Below, in pieces: positions 1 through 7,750 of a stretch of 37,336 nucleotides of DNA (positions within the stretch are counted from its first letter, which is position 1; each line of letters opens with the position of its first letter). Both the position numbers and the translations under genes were made by a program. Where the stretch lies: positions 1 to 37,336 of the forward strand of contig JAQBVJ010000071.1 of assembly GCA_027623235.1 (NCBI GenBank). Direction: 5' to 3'. Origin of the DNA: Planctomycetota bacterium. Its GTDB lineage: Bacteria > Planctomycetota > Planctomycetia > Planctomycetales > Planctomycetaceae. The notes beneath the pieces were generated by a model. It saw only the letters and a list, made by a program, of their open reading frames with translations. It had not been told where the DNA came from and searched no databases.

Positions 1-1500
1 GCACACCAGACTCTCCTGCAGGGCCTCGCGTTCAGCGTCACGGGCCTGCGACTGCGCGAGAGCAGCCATGCGTTGAGACAACTGTGTGCGCGCCTGTTCG
101 ATCCGTGGATCGAATTCTTCGCGGTGGATCACGCCATCGCTGTAAGCGTCGATCAGGCGGTTGACGATTCGCTGAGCCTGTTCGACCTGCTTCACCAGGC
201 TCCGCTCCTGAGCTGATGGTTCATCGGACGAAGCCAACCGTCGTTCGTATTCTTCTTTCAGCAGATTCGGGTTGCGGAGAAGTTCGCAGACATCCTGCCA
301 CACGGCATCATCCAGTTTGTCGGTGCGGACCTGTTTGTTGTCGCAGACACGTTTGCCGCCGAAGCGATACGCATCCGTTCCCACACAGCGATAGTACGCG
401 TACGGAACTTTTCCCTTCGCCGACGATCGACTGACCTTCTTGCCGTAGAACGCGTACCGGCAGCAGGAACATTTCACCAGACCCTGCAGAAGATAACGGG
501 CACCTCGTTTGCGTTCGGTTGCCTGTTGTCGATTGGCGCTAAGCTGCTCCTGCACGGTTTCGAAAAGAGCTTCGTCGACGATCGCTGGAACAGGGATCAG
601 CGTCCAGGCTTCCTGCTCAGTGTCGTAGGTGGAACCCGTTCTGCGAGGTATTGTCGAATGACCACGCTGCGGCATCGGACGCTGGCGACGTTCACCGGTT
701 CGCGTCTTACCGAAGCCCGCGGAGCCCATATATGCTGTGTTTTTCAGCATTCCCCATACGGTGGCGCGATCCCACCACGTCTTACCGGTGGCCGTGCGAA
801 CGCCTTTCGCTTCCAGCCGACGACTGACTTCTCCGATTGACAACCGGTCGCAGCCGACCCATTCGAAAACCTGTTTCACCACGGCCGCCTGGTCGTCGAT
901 CACTTCGTATGAGGCCGCACCGTTGCCCTCCTGCTTCGTGATATAGCGATAACCGAACGGCGCACCGCCGAGCACGTTCACACTACCACGCTGAGCCGCA
1001 TGACGTTTGCCACGCCGCGACCGTTCGAGAATCTTCGCGCGTTCGTACTCGGCGAACATGCCCTGCATCTGCAACAGCAGATCGTCTTCCGGGCTGGTTC
1101 CCAGCGTGTGATTGAGAAACACCAGCTCGACACCATGACTGTGCAGTTCATCGATCAGCAACACCTGCCAGGCGTACTTCCTGGCCAGCCGATCGGGCGA
1201 ATGAACATACAGCTTCACGATGCCGCCGGAGTACGCCGTATCGCGCAGCTTCTCCAGAGCCGGTCGCATCAGCGTAGCACCGCTGACACCGTCGTCGAGA
1301 AAACACAGCGACTCCGAAAGCGAATGCCCGTCGGCAGTGACCCGTTCACGCAACGCGCTGACCTGGCTTTGAATCGTCTGCTGTTGTGCCTGCTGATCCG
1401 AAGACACACGCGCGTAGATTCCCGCTCGCACACACGCACTGTCCTGCGGCCCGCCTTCACGACGACCATCATCAACACGGCTTGAAGTGGACTTGCTCAT
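1..1500 (-). CDS. Large serine recombinase (partial, C-terminus beyond window)
   Basis: Site-specific DNA recombinase of the resolvase/invertase superfamily, expected to integrate, excise or invert DNA. The frame is open from the ATG at 1500-1498 to the left edge, giving 500 codons with no stop. The N-terminal catalytic domain shows YARVSSDQQ at residues 29-37, with S33 as the predicted nucleophile, followed by SPDRLARKY and a FAEYERAKILERSRRGK helix. A 'Recombinase' domain follows (GGAPFGYRY onward, about residues 190-330). A zinc ribbon has cysteines at 344 and 346/347, then 372 and 386. A charged helix at about 430-500 probably forms the coiled coil seen in large serine integrases. The start shares its A with the stop of the upstream small gene (TGATG), so translation is probably coupled. 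The reading frame looks intact. The element it mobilises and its att sites are not identifiable here. Confidence 0.93.
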   Translation of the reverse strand, partial: MSKSTSSRVDDGRREGGPQDSACVRAGIYARVSSDQQAQQQTIQSQVSALRERVTADGHSLSESLCFLDDGVSGATLMRPALEKLRDTAYSGGIVKLYVHSPDRLARKYAWQVLLIDELHSHGVELVFLNHTLGTSPEDDLLLQMQGMFAEYERAKILERSRRGKRHAAQRGSVNVLGGAPFGYRYITKQEGNGAASYEVIDDQAAVVKQVFEWVGCDRLSIGEVSRRLEAKGVRTATGKTWWDRATVWGMLKNTAYMGSAGFGKTRTGERRQRPMPQRGHSTIPRRTGSTYDTEQEAWTLIPVPAIVDEALFETVQEQLSANRQQATERKRGARYLLQGLVKCSCCRYAFYGKKVSRSSAKGKVPYAYYRCVGTDAYRFGGKRVCDNKQVRTDKLDDAVWQDVCELLRNPNLLKEEYERRLASSDEPSAQERSLVKQVEQAQRIVNRLIDAYSDGVIHREEFDPRIEQARTQLSQRMAALAQSQARDAEREALQESLVC

Positions 1501-1724
1501 CAGGCCGCCTCCTGCTGCTGCGAATCAGTGACGGACACCAGCCGCGAATCAGGAAACGGAACACCCGGTGTCCCGGCAGGTGCTTCCGGAGTTCGATGGC
1601 CGGTCGTCAGATCGAACAATCGAGTCAAGAGCAATCGCTCAATCCGAGCCCCCGAGAACTGCCGAACGACGAAATCGCCGTTCTGCTCGAACATCGTCCC
1701 GCGTGCCACTGTTGAATCTTCCAT
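1500..1724 (-). CDS. Small protein coupled to the serine recombinase
   Basis: A 74-residue protein of unknown family directly upstream of the recombinase, with its TGA overlapping the recombinase ATG. I chose the ATG at 1724 because GAGGAG lies at 1730-1735, five bases upstream. An in-frame ATG at 1769 has no comparable site. The middle reads FVVRQFSGARIERLLLTRLFDL, a plausible amphipathic helical segment, followed by a proline- and glycine-rich tail. No known domain is recognised. Tight coupling suggests a job tied to the recombinase, such as directionality control or repression, but this is inference from position only. Confidence 0.6.
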   Translation of the reverse strand: MEDSTVARGTMFEQNGDFVVRQFSGARIERLLLTRLFDLTTGHRTPEAPAGTPGVPFPDSRLVSVTDSQQQEAA

Positions 1725-2313
1725 GACATCTCCTCGGACAGTTTCCATAACCCACGCGACCTTGGACATTTACGACGGTTTCCATCCGTCGCCATACCGA
1801 GCCCGAAGCCGCTCACGAGGAATCAGCCTATCCAGTATTTCCCCAATGTTTGCAATATCGTTGGTGGTGTGTGCTGACCGCCCTCCCCACACCACCTGGC
1901 ATGCGGGTCCGCACCATGCGGTTCGGCGAAGTTGTTTAAGGTCGCGCGGACGGCCCGCGCATCCCCGGGGCTGGCTGCTCGTTCGACGCCGATCCGGTCG
2001 ATCCCGGTCGGGACATGGCGTCGAAACGCTTTCCTCGCATCGAGTCGAACGAAGACTCCTCCCCGACTTCATCGTTCAGTCCTTCCCGACCGCAGTGGTG
2101 TGTGCGGCTCGGTACTATGACCTCTGCTGACTTCTGCATCGCCGGGTGGCCCTGCCTGAATGGCGGGGTCGCGTTGCGACGAGAGGCTTCACCGTCGGTC
2201 ACCAGAAAGCTTGACAGGCTCGATTCAGAACGACGAGGTGATCGGTGGTCGCATGCAGTTCCGGGCGATTTGAGTTACCGTTTTCCGCTTTGACCTCGAT
2301 CCGGAGTTCACAC
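1725..2313. other. Intergenic region with possible mobile-element remnant
   Basis: About 590 bases without a convincing gene. It must hold the promoter for the recombinase pair (reading left) and for the ThuA gene (reading right), but no clear -35/-10 pair stands out. At 1898-1924 a GC-rich hairpin-like segment (GCATGCGG, GTCCGC, CATGCGG) is vaguely like the domain V hairpin found near the 3' ends of bacterial group II introns. Reading frames through 1770-2290 have arginine/serine-rich, low-complexity translations and are judged non-coding. It may be the debris of a mobile element beside the recombinase. Confidence 0.3.
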
Positions 2314-3072
2314 GTGAAACGAATTGCCTGCCTGTTGGGTTGTCTTGCCGCTCTTCTTCCTGTCTTCACAGATGCGGCATGGGGTGAGGATGACGCGCCG
2401 ATCAAAGTTCTGGTCATTACCGAAGGCTGTTGTCACGACTACGACTACCAGACGAAGTCGTTGAAGAAGGCACTCGAAGATCGCAAAGTCGCTGCCGAGT
2501 GGACTGTCATCGCCGAAGGTGGACGCGGGACAGAAGCTGAGATCGCGTTTTACGATAACCCGAAATGGGCGGAGGGCTTCGACGTCGTGATTCACAACGA
2601 GTGTTTCGCGAATACCGACAACCCCGAGTACATCCGCAAAATCACGGCGGCTCACAAAGCGGGCGTCAACGCCGTCGTTATTCACTGCGCGATGCACACT
2701 TACCGGAAAGCATCGATTGACGACTGGCGGGAATTCCTCGGCGTCACCAGTCGCCGCCACGAACACCAGTCGAACTATCCCGTCCGAGTCGTCGCAAAGG
2801 ATCATGCCATCACCAGGGGGATGCCGGCTACCTGGACGACTCCGAAAGACGAGCTGTACGTCATCGAGAAAGTCTGGCCGAAGACGACCGTGCTGGCCTC
2901 ATCGGTAAGCGAAAAAACCGGCGAGCTGCATCCCGTGTTCTGGACAAACCAGTACGGTAAAGCCCGCGTCTTCGGGACGACCTACGGCCACTCGAACGAG
3001 ACGTTTGGCGACAAAGTGTTTCTCGACACGCTGACCAGAGGGATTCAGTGGTCAGCCGGGCGGCTTAAATAA
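2314..3072 (+). CDS. Exported ThuA-domain protein
   Basis: A 252-residue protein with an N-terminal signal peptide (MKRIACLLGCLAALLPVF, cleavage probably near residue 24) followed by a ThuA-like domain. ThuA domains have a class I glutamine amidotransferase-like fold and are linked to trehalose or other sugar use; planctomycetes encode many exported copies. Supporting segments are KVLVITEGCCHDY at the start of the domain, AVVIHCAMHTY in the middle, and GKARVFGTTYGHSNE near the end. The GTG at 2314 is preferred over an ATG at 2245 because a GGAG lies at 2303-2306 and the protein then begins with a proper signal peptide. It is monocistronic and convergent with the DUF1552 gene. The substrate is unknown. 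Confidence 0.85.
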   Translation: MKRIACLLGCLAALLPVFTDAAWGEDDAPIKVLVITEGCCHDYDYQTKSLKKALEDRKVAAEWTVIAEGGRGTEAEIAFYDNPKWAEGFDVVIHNECFANTDNPEYIRKITAAHKAGVNAVVIHCAMHTYRKASIDDWREFLGVTSRRHEHQSNYPVRVVAKDHAITRGMPATWTTPKDELYVIEKVWPKTTVLASSVSEKTGELHPVFWTNQYGKARVFGTTYGHSNETFGDKVFLDTLTRGIQWSAGRLK

Positions 3073-3121
3073 ACCGGCGGTGGGCAATCTCCAAAGTAGC
3101 CCGATTTGGCTGTGAGGTTAC

Positions 3122-3154
3122 GTAGGCCGGACCAAGCGCAGCGCCGTTCCGGCA
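3122..3154 (+). repeat. REP-like palindromic repeat, family A
   Basis: A 33-bp element beginning GTAGGCCGGACCAAGC and ending GTTCCGGCA, with inverted ends GCCGGA and TCCGGC. It lies between the convergent ThuA and DUF1552 genes. Related copies occur at 29825-29856 (same orientation) and 29893-29931 (opposite orientation), so it is a dispersed genomic repeat. Its position between two converging stop codons suggests it may also help end transcription. Confidence 0.6.
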
Positions 3155-3173
3155 ATTGGAACGACGGGGTGCT

Positions 3174-4514
3174 TTACAGACCGGCGAGCTCGGTTTCGGC
3201 GTCGCCAAACTGCTTCGACTCAACGCCCATTCGATTCATGATCGACAGGTAGAGGCTGCACAGTTTGCGGTTGTCGTCGCCTTTTTCGCTGTAGTCCAGC
3301 GTGCGGCCGGTCTTGATCGTTCCGCCCAGCCCGCCCGCTGTCAGCAACGGAACTTTCGTCGAATCGTGTTTGCTGCCCGACCACATGTTGTTCACCCAGA
3401 GCAGCAGCGAGTTGTCCAGCACGGTCCCTTCACCTTCGGGCATCGCATCCAGTTTTCCGGCGAGATACGCCAGTTGACTGCAGTAGTAGCGGGAAATCTT
3501 CTCCCAGTCATCAGACCGGTCGCTGTGTGAGGCGGAGTGGTGAGCACTTCGCACGTCGAGGAACGGGTAGAACAGGCCGGAAATATCGCGGCACAAAAGC
3601 AGCGTCCCGAATCGCGTTTTGTCCGTCTGAAACGCCATGGCGATGATGTCGCACATCAGCTTCATGTGCTCGCGAATGTCCTCGGGCAGTCCATTGTCGG
3701 GACGCGGCATCGTGGCGAGCGACTTGCCGCGATTCTTCGCCCGGTCGACGGCTTTGTCCTGGTCAGCGCGAAGTCGCTCAATCCGCTTTTCCACTTCGCG
3801 AACACTGGTGAGGTACTCATCGAGTTTGGATCGATCGCCGGCACTGGCCTGGCGGCTGAGGCTTGCGGCCTGCTCCTTGACCCGGTCGAGGACGCTTTTG
3901 TTCCGTCGGCTGCTTCGATTGTCGAACAGACTGTCGAAGGCGAGCGACGGGTAAACTTCCATCGGAACCGGCGAGGTCGCGTTCTGCCAGGAGACGTGCG
4001 AGCTGTACGCCATCGAGAAATTTGTTTCGTGGTAACCTGTGATCGGCTGCTCGCATCCGAGCACCATGCTGGGCTGAGCGGTCTCCTGACCAAGATGATT
4101 GGCGAGGACCTGATCGATGCTGATGCCACCTCGCAGTTCGGCTCCCCTTTGAAGCGACGCGCCGGACAGGATGTTGCCCGTCTGGCCGGGATGGATGCCG
4201 ACTCCGGTGGAGTTCTTGTTGAACAATCCGTGGATGACGTTCATCTTCGTCTTCAGCGACTCCATCGGCGCGAGGCTCCGACTGAGCTCCATGTCCGCGC
4301 CCTGGCCCTTCCCCCACCAGTGATCGGGATGGATGCCACATGCCATGAACTGAACGCCGAACCGCTTCGGAAACTCGCCAGACGCTTCCACCGCTTCGGG
4401 TTCGTAGCCCCACACTGGGAGCGATTCCAGCCACGGAAGAGCCATCGCCACACCGGCTCCGCGAAGGACCGTGCGGCGTGAGATGCGGCGAGGGGTGCTG
4501 TGGTTATCGGTCAT
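3174..4514 (-). CDS. DUF1552 protein, Tat-exported
   Basis: A 446-residue member of the DUF1552 family, common in planctomycetes and of unknown function. The N-terminus carries a twin-arginine signal, SRRTVLRGAG at residues 12-21, followed by a hydrophobic stretch to about residue 36. The body has family-typical segments, including GIHPDHWWG, HHSASHSDR and LLLWVNNMWSG. The ATG at 4514 is chosen because AGGAA lies five bases upstream and the Tat motif then sits near the N-terminus. It overlaps the last 11 bases of the upstream PSD1-type gene (CATGACCGATAA), which indicates coupled translation. DUF1552 proteins are regularly encoded next to DUF1587/1592/1588 proteins, so the two probably work as a pair outside the cytoplasm. 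No catalytic residues can be assigned. Confidence 0.88.
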   Translation of the reverse strand: MTDNHSTPRRISRRTVLRGAGVAMALPWLESLPVWGYEPEAVEASGEFPKRFGVQFMACGIHPDHWWGKGQGADMELSRSLAPMESLKTKMNVIHGLFNKNSTGVGIHPGQTGNILSGASLQRGAELRGGISIDQVLANHLGQETAQPSMVLGCEQPITGYHETNFSMAYSSHVSWQNATSPVPMEVYPSLAFDSLFDNRSSRRNKSVLDRVKEQAASLSRQASAGDRSKLDEYLTSVREVEKRIERLRADQDKAVDRAKNRGKSLATMPRPDNGLPEDIREHMKLMCDIIAMAFQTDKTRFGTLLLCRDISGLFYPFLDVRSAHHSASHSDRSDDWEKISRYYCSQLAYLAGKLDAMPEGEGTVLDNSLLLWVNNMWSGSKHDSTKVPLLTAGGLGGTIKTGRTLDYSEKGDDNRKLCSLYLSIMNRMGVESKQFGDAETELAGL

Positions 4515-7500
4515 GCTGGTTCCTGGCGAGTGGATCGCCACCTCGTTTTCTGAGGAATTGAGGGCTCGTCACAATCGTCTCGATGAGACTTCCAAATCGA
4601 AACTCGCTGGCTTCCAGTCTGGCCCGCATTTCGCGGATCAGCAGCTCGTCGGAAAGAATCAGGCTGCGTCCCAGGGAATACGATAACAGCTTCCGGCAGA
4701 GGTTATCGAGATACTCTTCCTGACGATGTTTTCGGAGGTACGCCTGCAGATCCTTGAGGCCGGTTCCTTCGGACCCGTCTGGAAAAACAGCGGTCGTGTC
4801 GACGGGGCGACCGCCGAGATCTTTCTCGCGACGCTCGCCGATCGGGCCGAACCCTTCGAAAGAAAGGCCGATCGAATCGATCCGCTCATGGCAGCCGGCG
4901 CAGCTCTTGTTGTCGCGATGTCGGGCGAGTGCCTCTCTCAGAGTGAGCTCACCGAGCTTCGCTTCATCTTCCGGCAGCTCCGGCACGTTTGGCGGCGGAG
5001 GCGGGATGCGTTCGCCGAGCAGCCGGCGCACGACCCAGTAACCTCGTTTGACCGGACTCGTTCGCAAACCGGGCGCGTTCTTCGTCAGGAAAACCGACAT
5101 CGGCAACAGCCCGCCGCGATCAAACCGCGCGGCATCGTCGACCCGCACCCAGAGACGCGAATCAGCCTGCGACACATCGCTCGTGTCGCTCGTCGCGATG
5201 ACCGTTCGCGGAATACCAACCTCGTTTTTGGGAATTCCGTAGTGCTCAGCCAGAACGGAATTCACGAACGTGTGCTTCCCGTTGAGAAACTCCAGCACCG
5301 AGCGGTCGTGCTGAGCGACGTCCACGAAAAAGCGAACAGGTTCTTCGAACATCGCTTGACGAAGTTCGTCGTTGAAAGTTGGAAAACGCTCTCGGTCGAC
5401 GGCGTTGTGTTCTTCGAACCGGCGGAAGTCGAGCCAGTTGCCGCCGAACTCGGTCGCCAGCCCGCGGACGCGATCGTCTTTCAGCAGGCGGTGCGTCTGA
5501 GCGAGCAGGACATCCGGGCCACGCAACTCGTCGTTTTTCGCCCGTTCGAGCAACTCCGCATCCGGAGTGCTCGACCAGAGAAAATAGCTCAGGCGGCTGG
5601 CGAGTTCCTCGCCCGTCAATGGCCGCGTTCCTTCGCCCGATCCGATCAGGTCGACGCGGTAACTGAAGTGAGGCGACATCAGGACCGAGACGAGCGTGTC
5701 CTGAATCGCCTCTTCATGGGTGAGCTCGTCTGCCTTGCGAAGCTGGTGGTAGTACGCGGTCAGCTCGGCTTGTTCTGACTGCGACAGCGCTCGACGGTAG
5801 GCGCGTTCGGAGAATTCCAGGACAGCCGCCAGGTGACTCGGTTCTGCCTTGATCCGAGCCTGCTCAACCCAGCGGATCTGCGCGTCGATTTCGCGGAAGT
5901 AATGCCGGATCGCCTCCAGCTCGGTTTCGCCGCCTTTGTTCGCGACAGCCTTTTCCAGGTACGCTTCGCCGAGCTTTCTGATCATCGCCTCAGTCTGCGA
6001 TTTCTTGTTTTCCGGTCGAGCGAAATCGAACTGCGGATCGCGCATGTAGCGTGAGTCGGTTCGCTCAAACCACAGAAACCCGACGTACTGCCGCATCGGA
6101 GCGGACGCGACAAAGTCGAGTTCCTGCCAGAGCCCGTCCAGCACAGCCTGTTCCGCCTCGCTGAGAATCATGTCGTAGAGCGGCCCATCGTCGCGAAAGT
6201 AGCCCATCATGCTGTGAAATCCGGCGCTCAGCAGGCGACCTTTCTCGCCCATCTGCTTTGAGGATTCCTTGACGTAATCGCGGCTTCGTTCAGACACGTA
6301 AAACGTGTCGGGGAAGACGGAGCAGAATCGAGCGAACGCGGCCTCGTGCAGAGCCCGCTCGGCTTCATCAGCCGGCACGAACAAAGCCTCATCGACGGCT
6401 GCTTCTGTTTTTGAGGTGACTTCCGGCTTCGCGTCGCCGCGGACCCGCAGCGCATCCTTGTTGAATTTTCGACGGTGAGCGACGTACTGCCGGTTCTTCC
6501 ACAGGACAAACATCTGCGATCCGGTGTGACTTCCCTCGACGCTGATGTCGGGGAAGGCGGGCTTGAGTTTCGGACGAAGCGTCTCGACGAATCGCCGCAT
6601 CTCATGGCAGCCTTCCCAGGCGGCCGCGTGCTGCTTCACGTCAGACGGAAGTTTCTGCCACAGCGCCTGCAGGCGTGCGATCGGGCCGACGGCTTGTGCC
6701 GGGTCTTTCTCTTGGAGCAGCGACCACACGGTGGCAAGGTATTTTCGGCTGACTTGATTGGCCTTCGCAAACTCGTCGAGCGACGCGTCCGGCTTCGCGA
6801 ACTCGGCCCGATGCCGAAACTGCCAGGCCGCCAGGAAATAGCGGGCCAGGTCAGTCGGCTGTCGATCATAGAACTCGACGATCCGCTTCACGCAGTACTT
6901 GTCGCGGTCGGTATCTGTCACGACGGGGTGAGGCGCGAAGGCGATTCCGTCCGGCTTGAGCACGAGATGCTCGGTCACCTGCCGAGCGGCCGCGAGATAT
7001 TTCGCCAGCAAAGCCGGAGACATCGTGAGCGACTCACCCGAGTTGTCGAATCCCGCTTCGTTTGCCGGGTCGACGGGAAACGTCTTCGTGGGCTGAATGT
7101 CGACGCCCGTCAGGTCGCGAATCGAGTAGTTGTATTCGGCATTGCTCAATCGTCGGGCGAGTACCGGTCCGGGGTCGCCCGCGTTCCGCTGTGCTTCAAA
7201 CTCGCGCGCTGCGTGAATCCACTCGACAACAGTTTCCCGTTGTTTCGGGCTCGGCTGCTTCTCGGAATCTTCCGGCGGCATCTCGCTTGCTTTGAGCCGT
7301 TCGAGGATGATCTCCCAGGTCTGATGAGCCTTCGCCACCGAATCGGCGGAGGTGTAGCTGCTCAAGTCGAGCTTTGCTTCCTGAGTCGTCTTACCATGAC
7401 AGTCCAGGCAGAACGACTTCAGAAACGGGGCGACATCTTTCTTGAAAGATTGCTGAAGTGAAACGGCATCCGGCTCGGCAGCCTCAGCTCCGGGTGTCAA

Positions 7501-7611
7501 AAATGCCACGAGCGCGACGAGTCGCCAGACGACGCGACTGCTGGATATCGCGGTTTCGCCGCAGTCTGTCTGCCGGTTTTTCATACTGTTCGCCAGGCTT
7601 CCAGAGATCAT
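4504..7611 (-). CDS. PSD1-type protein with cytochrome c-like motifs (DUF1587/1592/1588/1585)
   Basis: A 1035-residue exported protein of the planctomycete-specific cytochrome-like family. It carries two CxxCH haem-binding motifs: CLDCH at residues 68-72 (Planctomycete cytochrome C domain) and CAGCH at 904-908 (within the DUF1588 region). RRLSNAEYNYSIRDLTG near residue 155 marks DUF1587. The middle holds DUF1595/DUF1592-like sequence such as LSYFLWSSTPDAELL, and the C-terminus (LLSYSLGRSLILSD) matches DUF1585. A hydrophobic segment at about residues 28-44 acts as a signal or anchor. The start at 7611 has a purine-rich site (GAAGGGAAGGG) just upstream; an ATG at 7584 would put the signal nearer the N-terminus but has a weaker site. 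The gene overlaps the DUF1552 gene. Electron transfer or oxidation of an extracellular substrate is likely but unproven. Confidence 0.9.
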   Translation of the reverse strand: MISGSLANSMKNRQTDCGETAISSSRVVWRLVALVAFLTPGAEAAEPDAVSLQQSFKKDVAPFLKSFCLDCHGKTTQEAKLDLSSYTSADSVAKAHQTWEIILERLKASEMPPEDSEKQPSPKQRETVVEWIHAAREFEAQRNAGDPGPVLARRLSNAEYNYSIRDLTGVDIQPTKTFPVDPANEAGFDNSGESLTMSPALLAKYLAAARQVTEHLVLKPDGIAFAPHPVVTDTDRDKYCVKRIVEFYDRQPTDLARYFLAAWQFRHRAEFAKPDASLDEFAKANQVSRKYLATVWSLLQEKDPAQAVGPIARLQALWQKLPSDVKQHAAAWEGCHEMRRFVETLRPKLKPAFPDISVEGSHTGSQMFVLWKNRQYVAHRRKFNKDALRVRGDAKPEVTSKTEAAVDEALFVPADEAERALHEAAFARFCSVFPDTFYVSERSRDYVKESSKQMGEKGRLLSAGFHSMMGYFRDDGPLYDMILSEAEQAVLDGLWQELDFVASAPMRQYVGFLWFERTDSRYMRDPQFDFARPENKKSQTEAMIRKLGEAYLEKAVANKGGETELEAIRHYFREIDAQIRWVEQARIKAEPSHLAAVLEFSERAYRRALSQSEQAELTAYYHQLRKADELTHEEAIQDTLVSVLMSPHFSYRVDLIGSGEGTRPLTGEELASRLSYFLWSSTPDAELLERAKNDELRGPDVLLAQTHRLLKDDRVRGLATEFGGNWLDFRRFEEHNAVDRERFPTFNDELRQAMFEEPVRFFVDVAQHDRSVLEFLNGKHTFVNSVLAEHYGIPKNEVGIPRTVIATSDTSDVSQADSRLWVRVDDAARFDRGGLLPMSVFLTKNAPGLRTSPVKRGYWVVRRLLGERIPPPPPNVPELPEDEAKLGELTLREALARHRDNKSCAGCHERIDSIGLSFEGFGPIGERREKDLGGRPVDTTAVFPDGSEGTGLKDLQAYLRKHRQEEYLDNLCRKLLSYSLGRSLILSDELLIREMRARLEASEFRFGSLIETIVTSPQFLRKRGGDPLARNQHDR

Positions 7612-7750
7612 GAGCCCTTCCCTTCAGACAGAGTCCGTTGGCGTTGAGTGTACCGTTACCCGGATTCCGCAGTCCGCAGAAAGACCAGCCATGAGTTCGT
7701 CAAGGACCATTGATCAGATTCATTTCTCGCTATTCTGACACCAGCGGCCG
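7612..7750. other. Intergenic gap upstream of the PSD1/DUF1552 pair
   Basis: A 139-base gap between the end of the esterase/propeller gene and the start of the PSD1-type gene, all on the minus strand. It is long enough to hold a separate promoter, so the two transcripts may be independent. I see no strong terminator hairpin and no clear promoter hexamers. Confidence 0.4.

Noticed and set aside
1770..2072. Minus-strand 100-residue frame upstream of the recombinase pair
   Set aside because: Arginine-rich, low-complexity translation and no ribosome-binding site; the end (RLIPRERLRARYGDGW) looks slightly protein-like but is too short to support a gene.
3537..4481. Long plus-strand frame opposite the DUF1552 gene
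   Set aside because: It lies wholly antisense to a clear family member and its translation has no recognisable features; such shadows are expected in GC-rich coding DNA.
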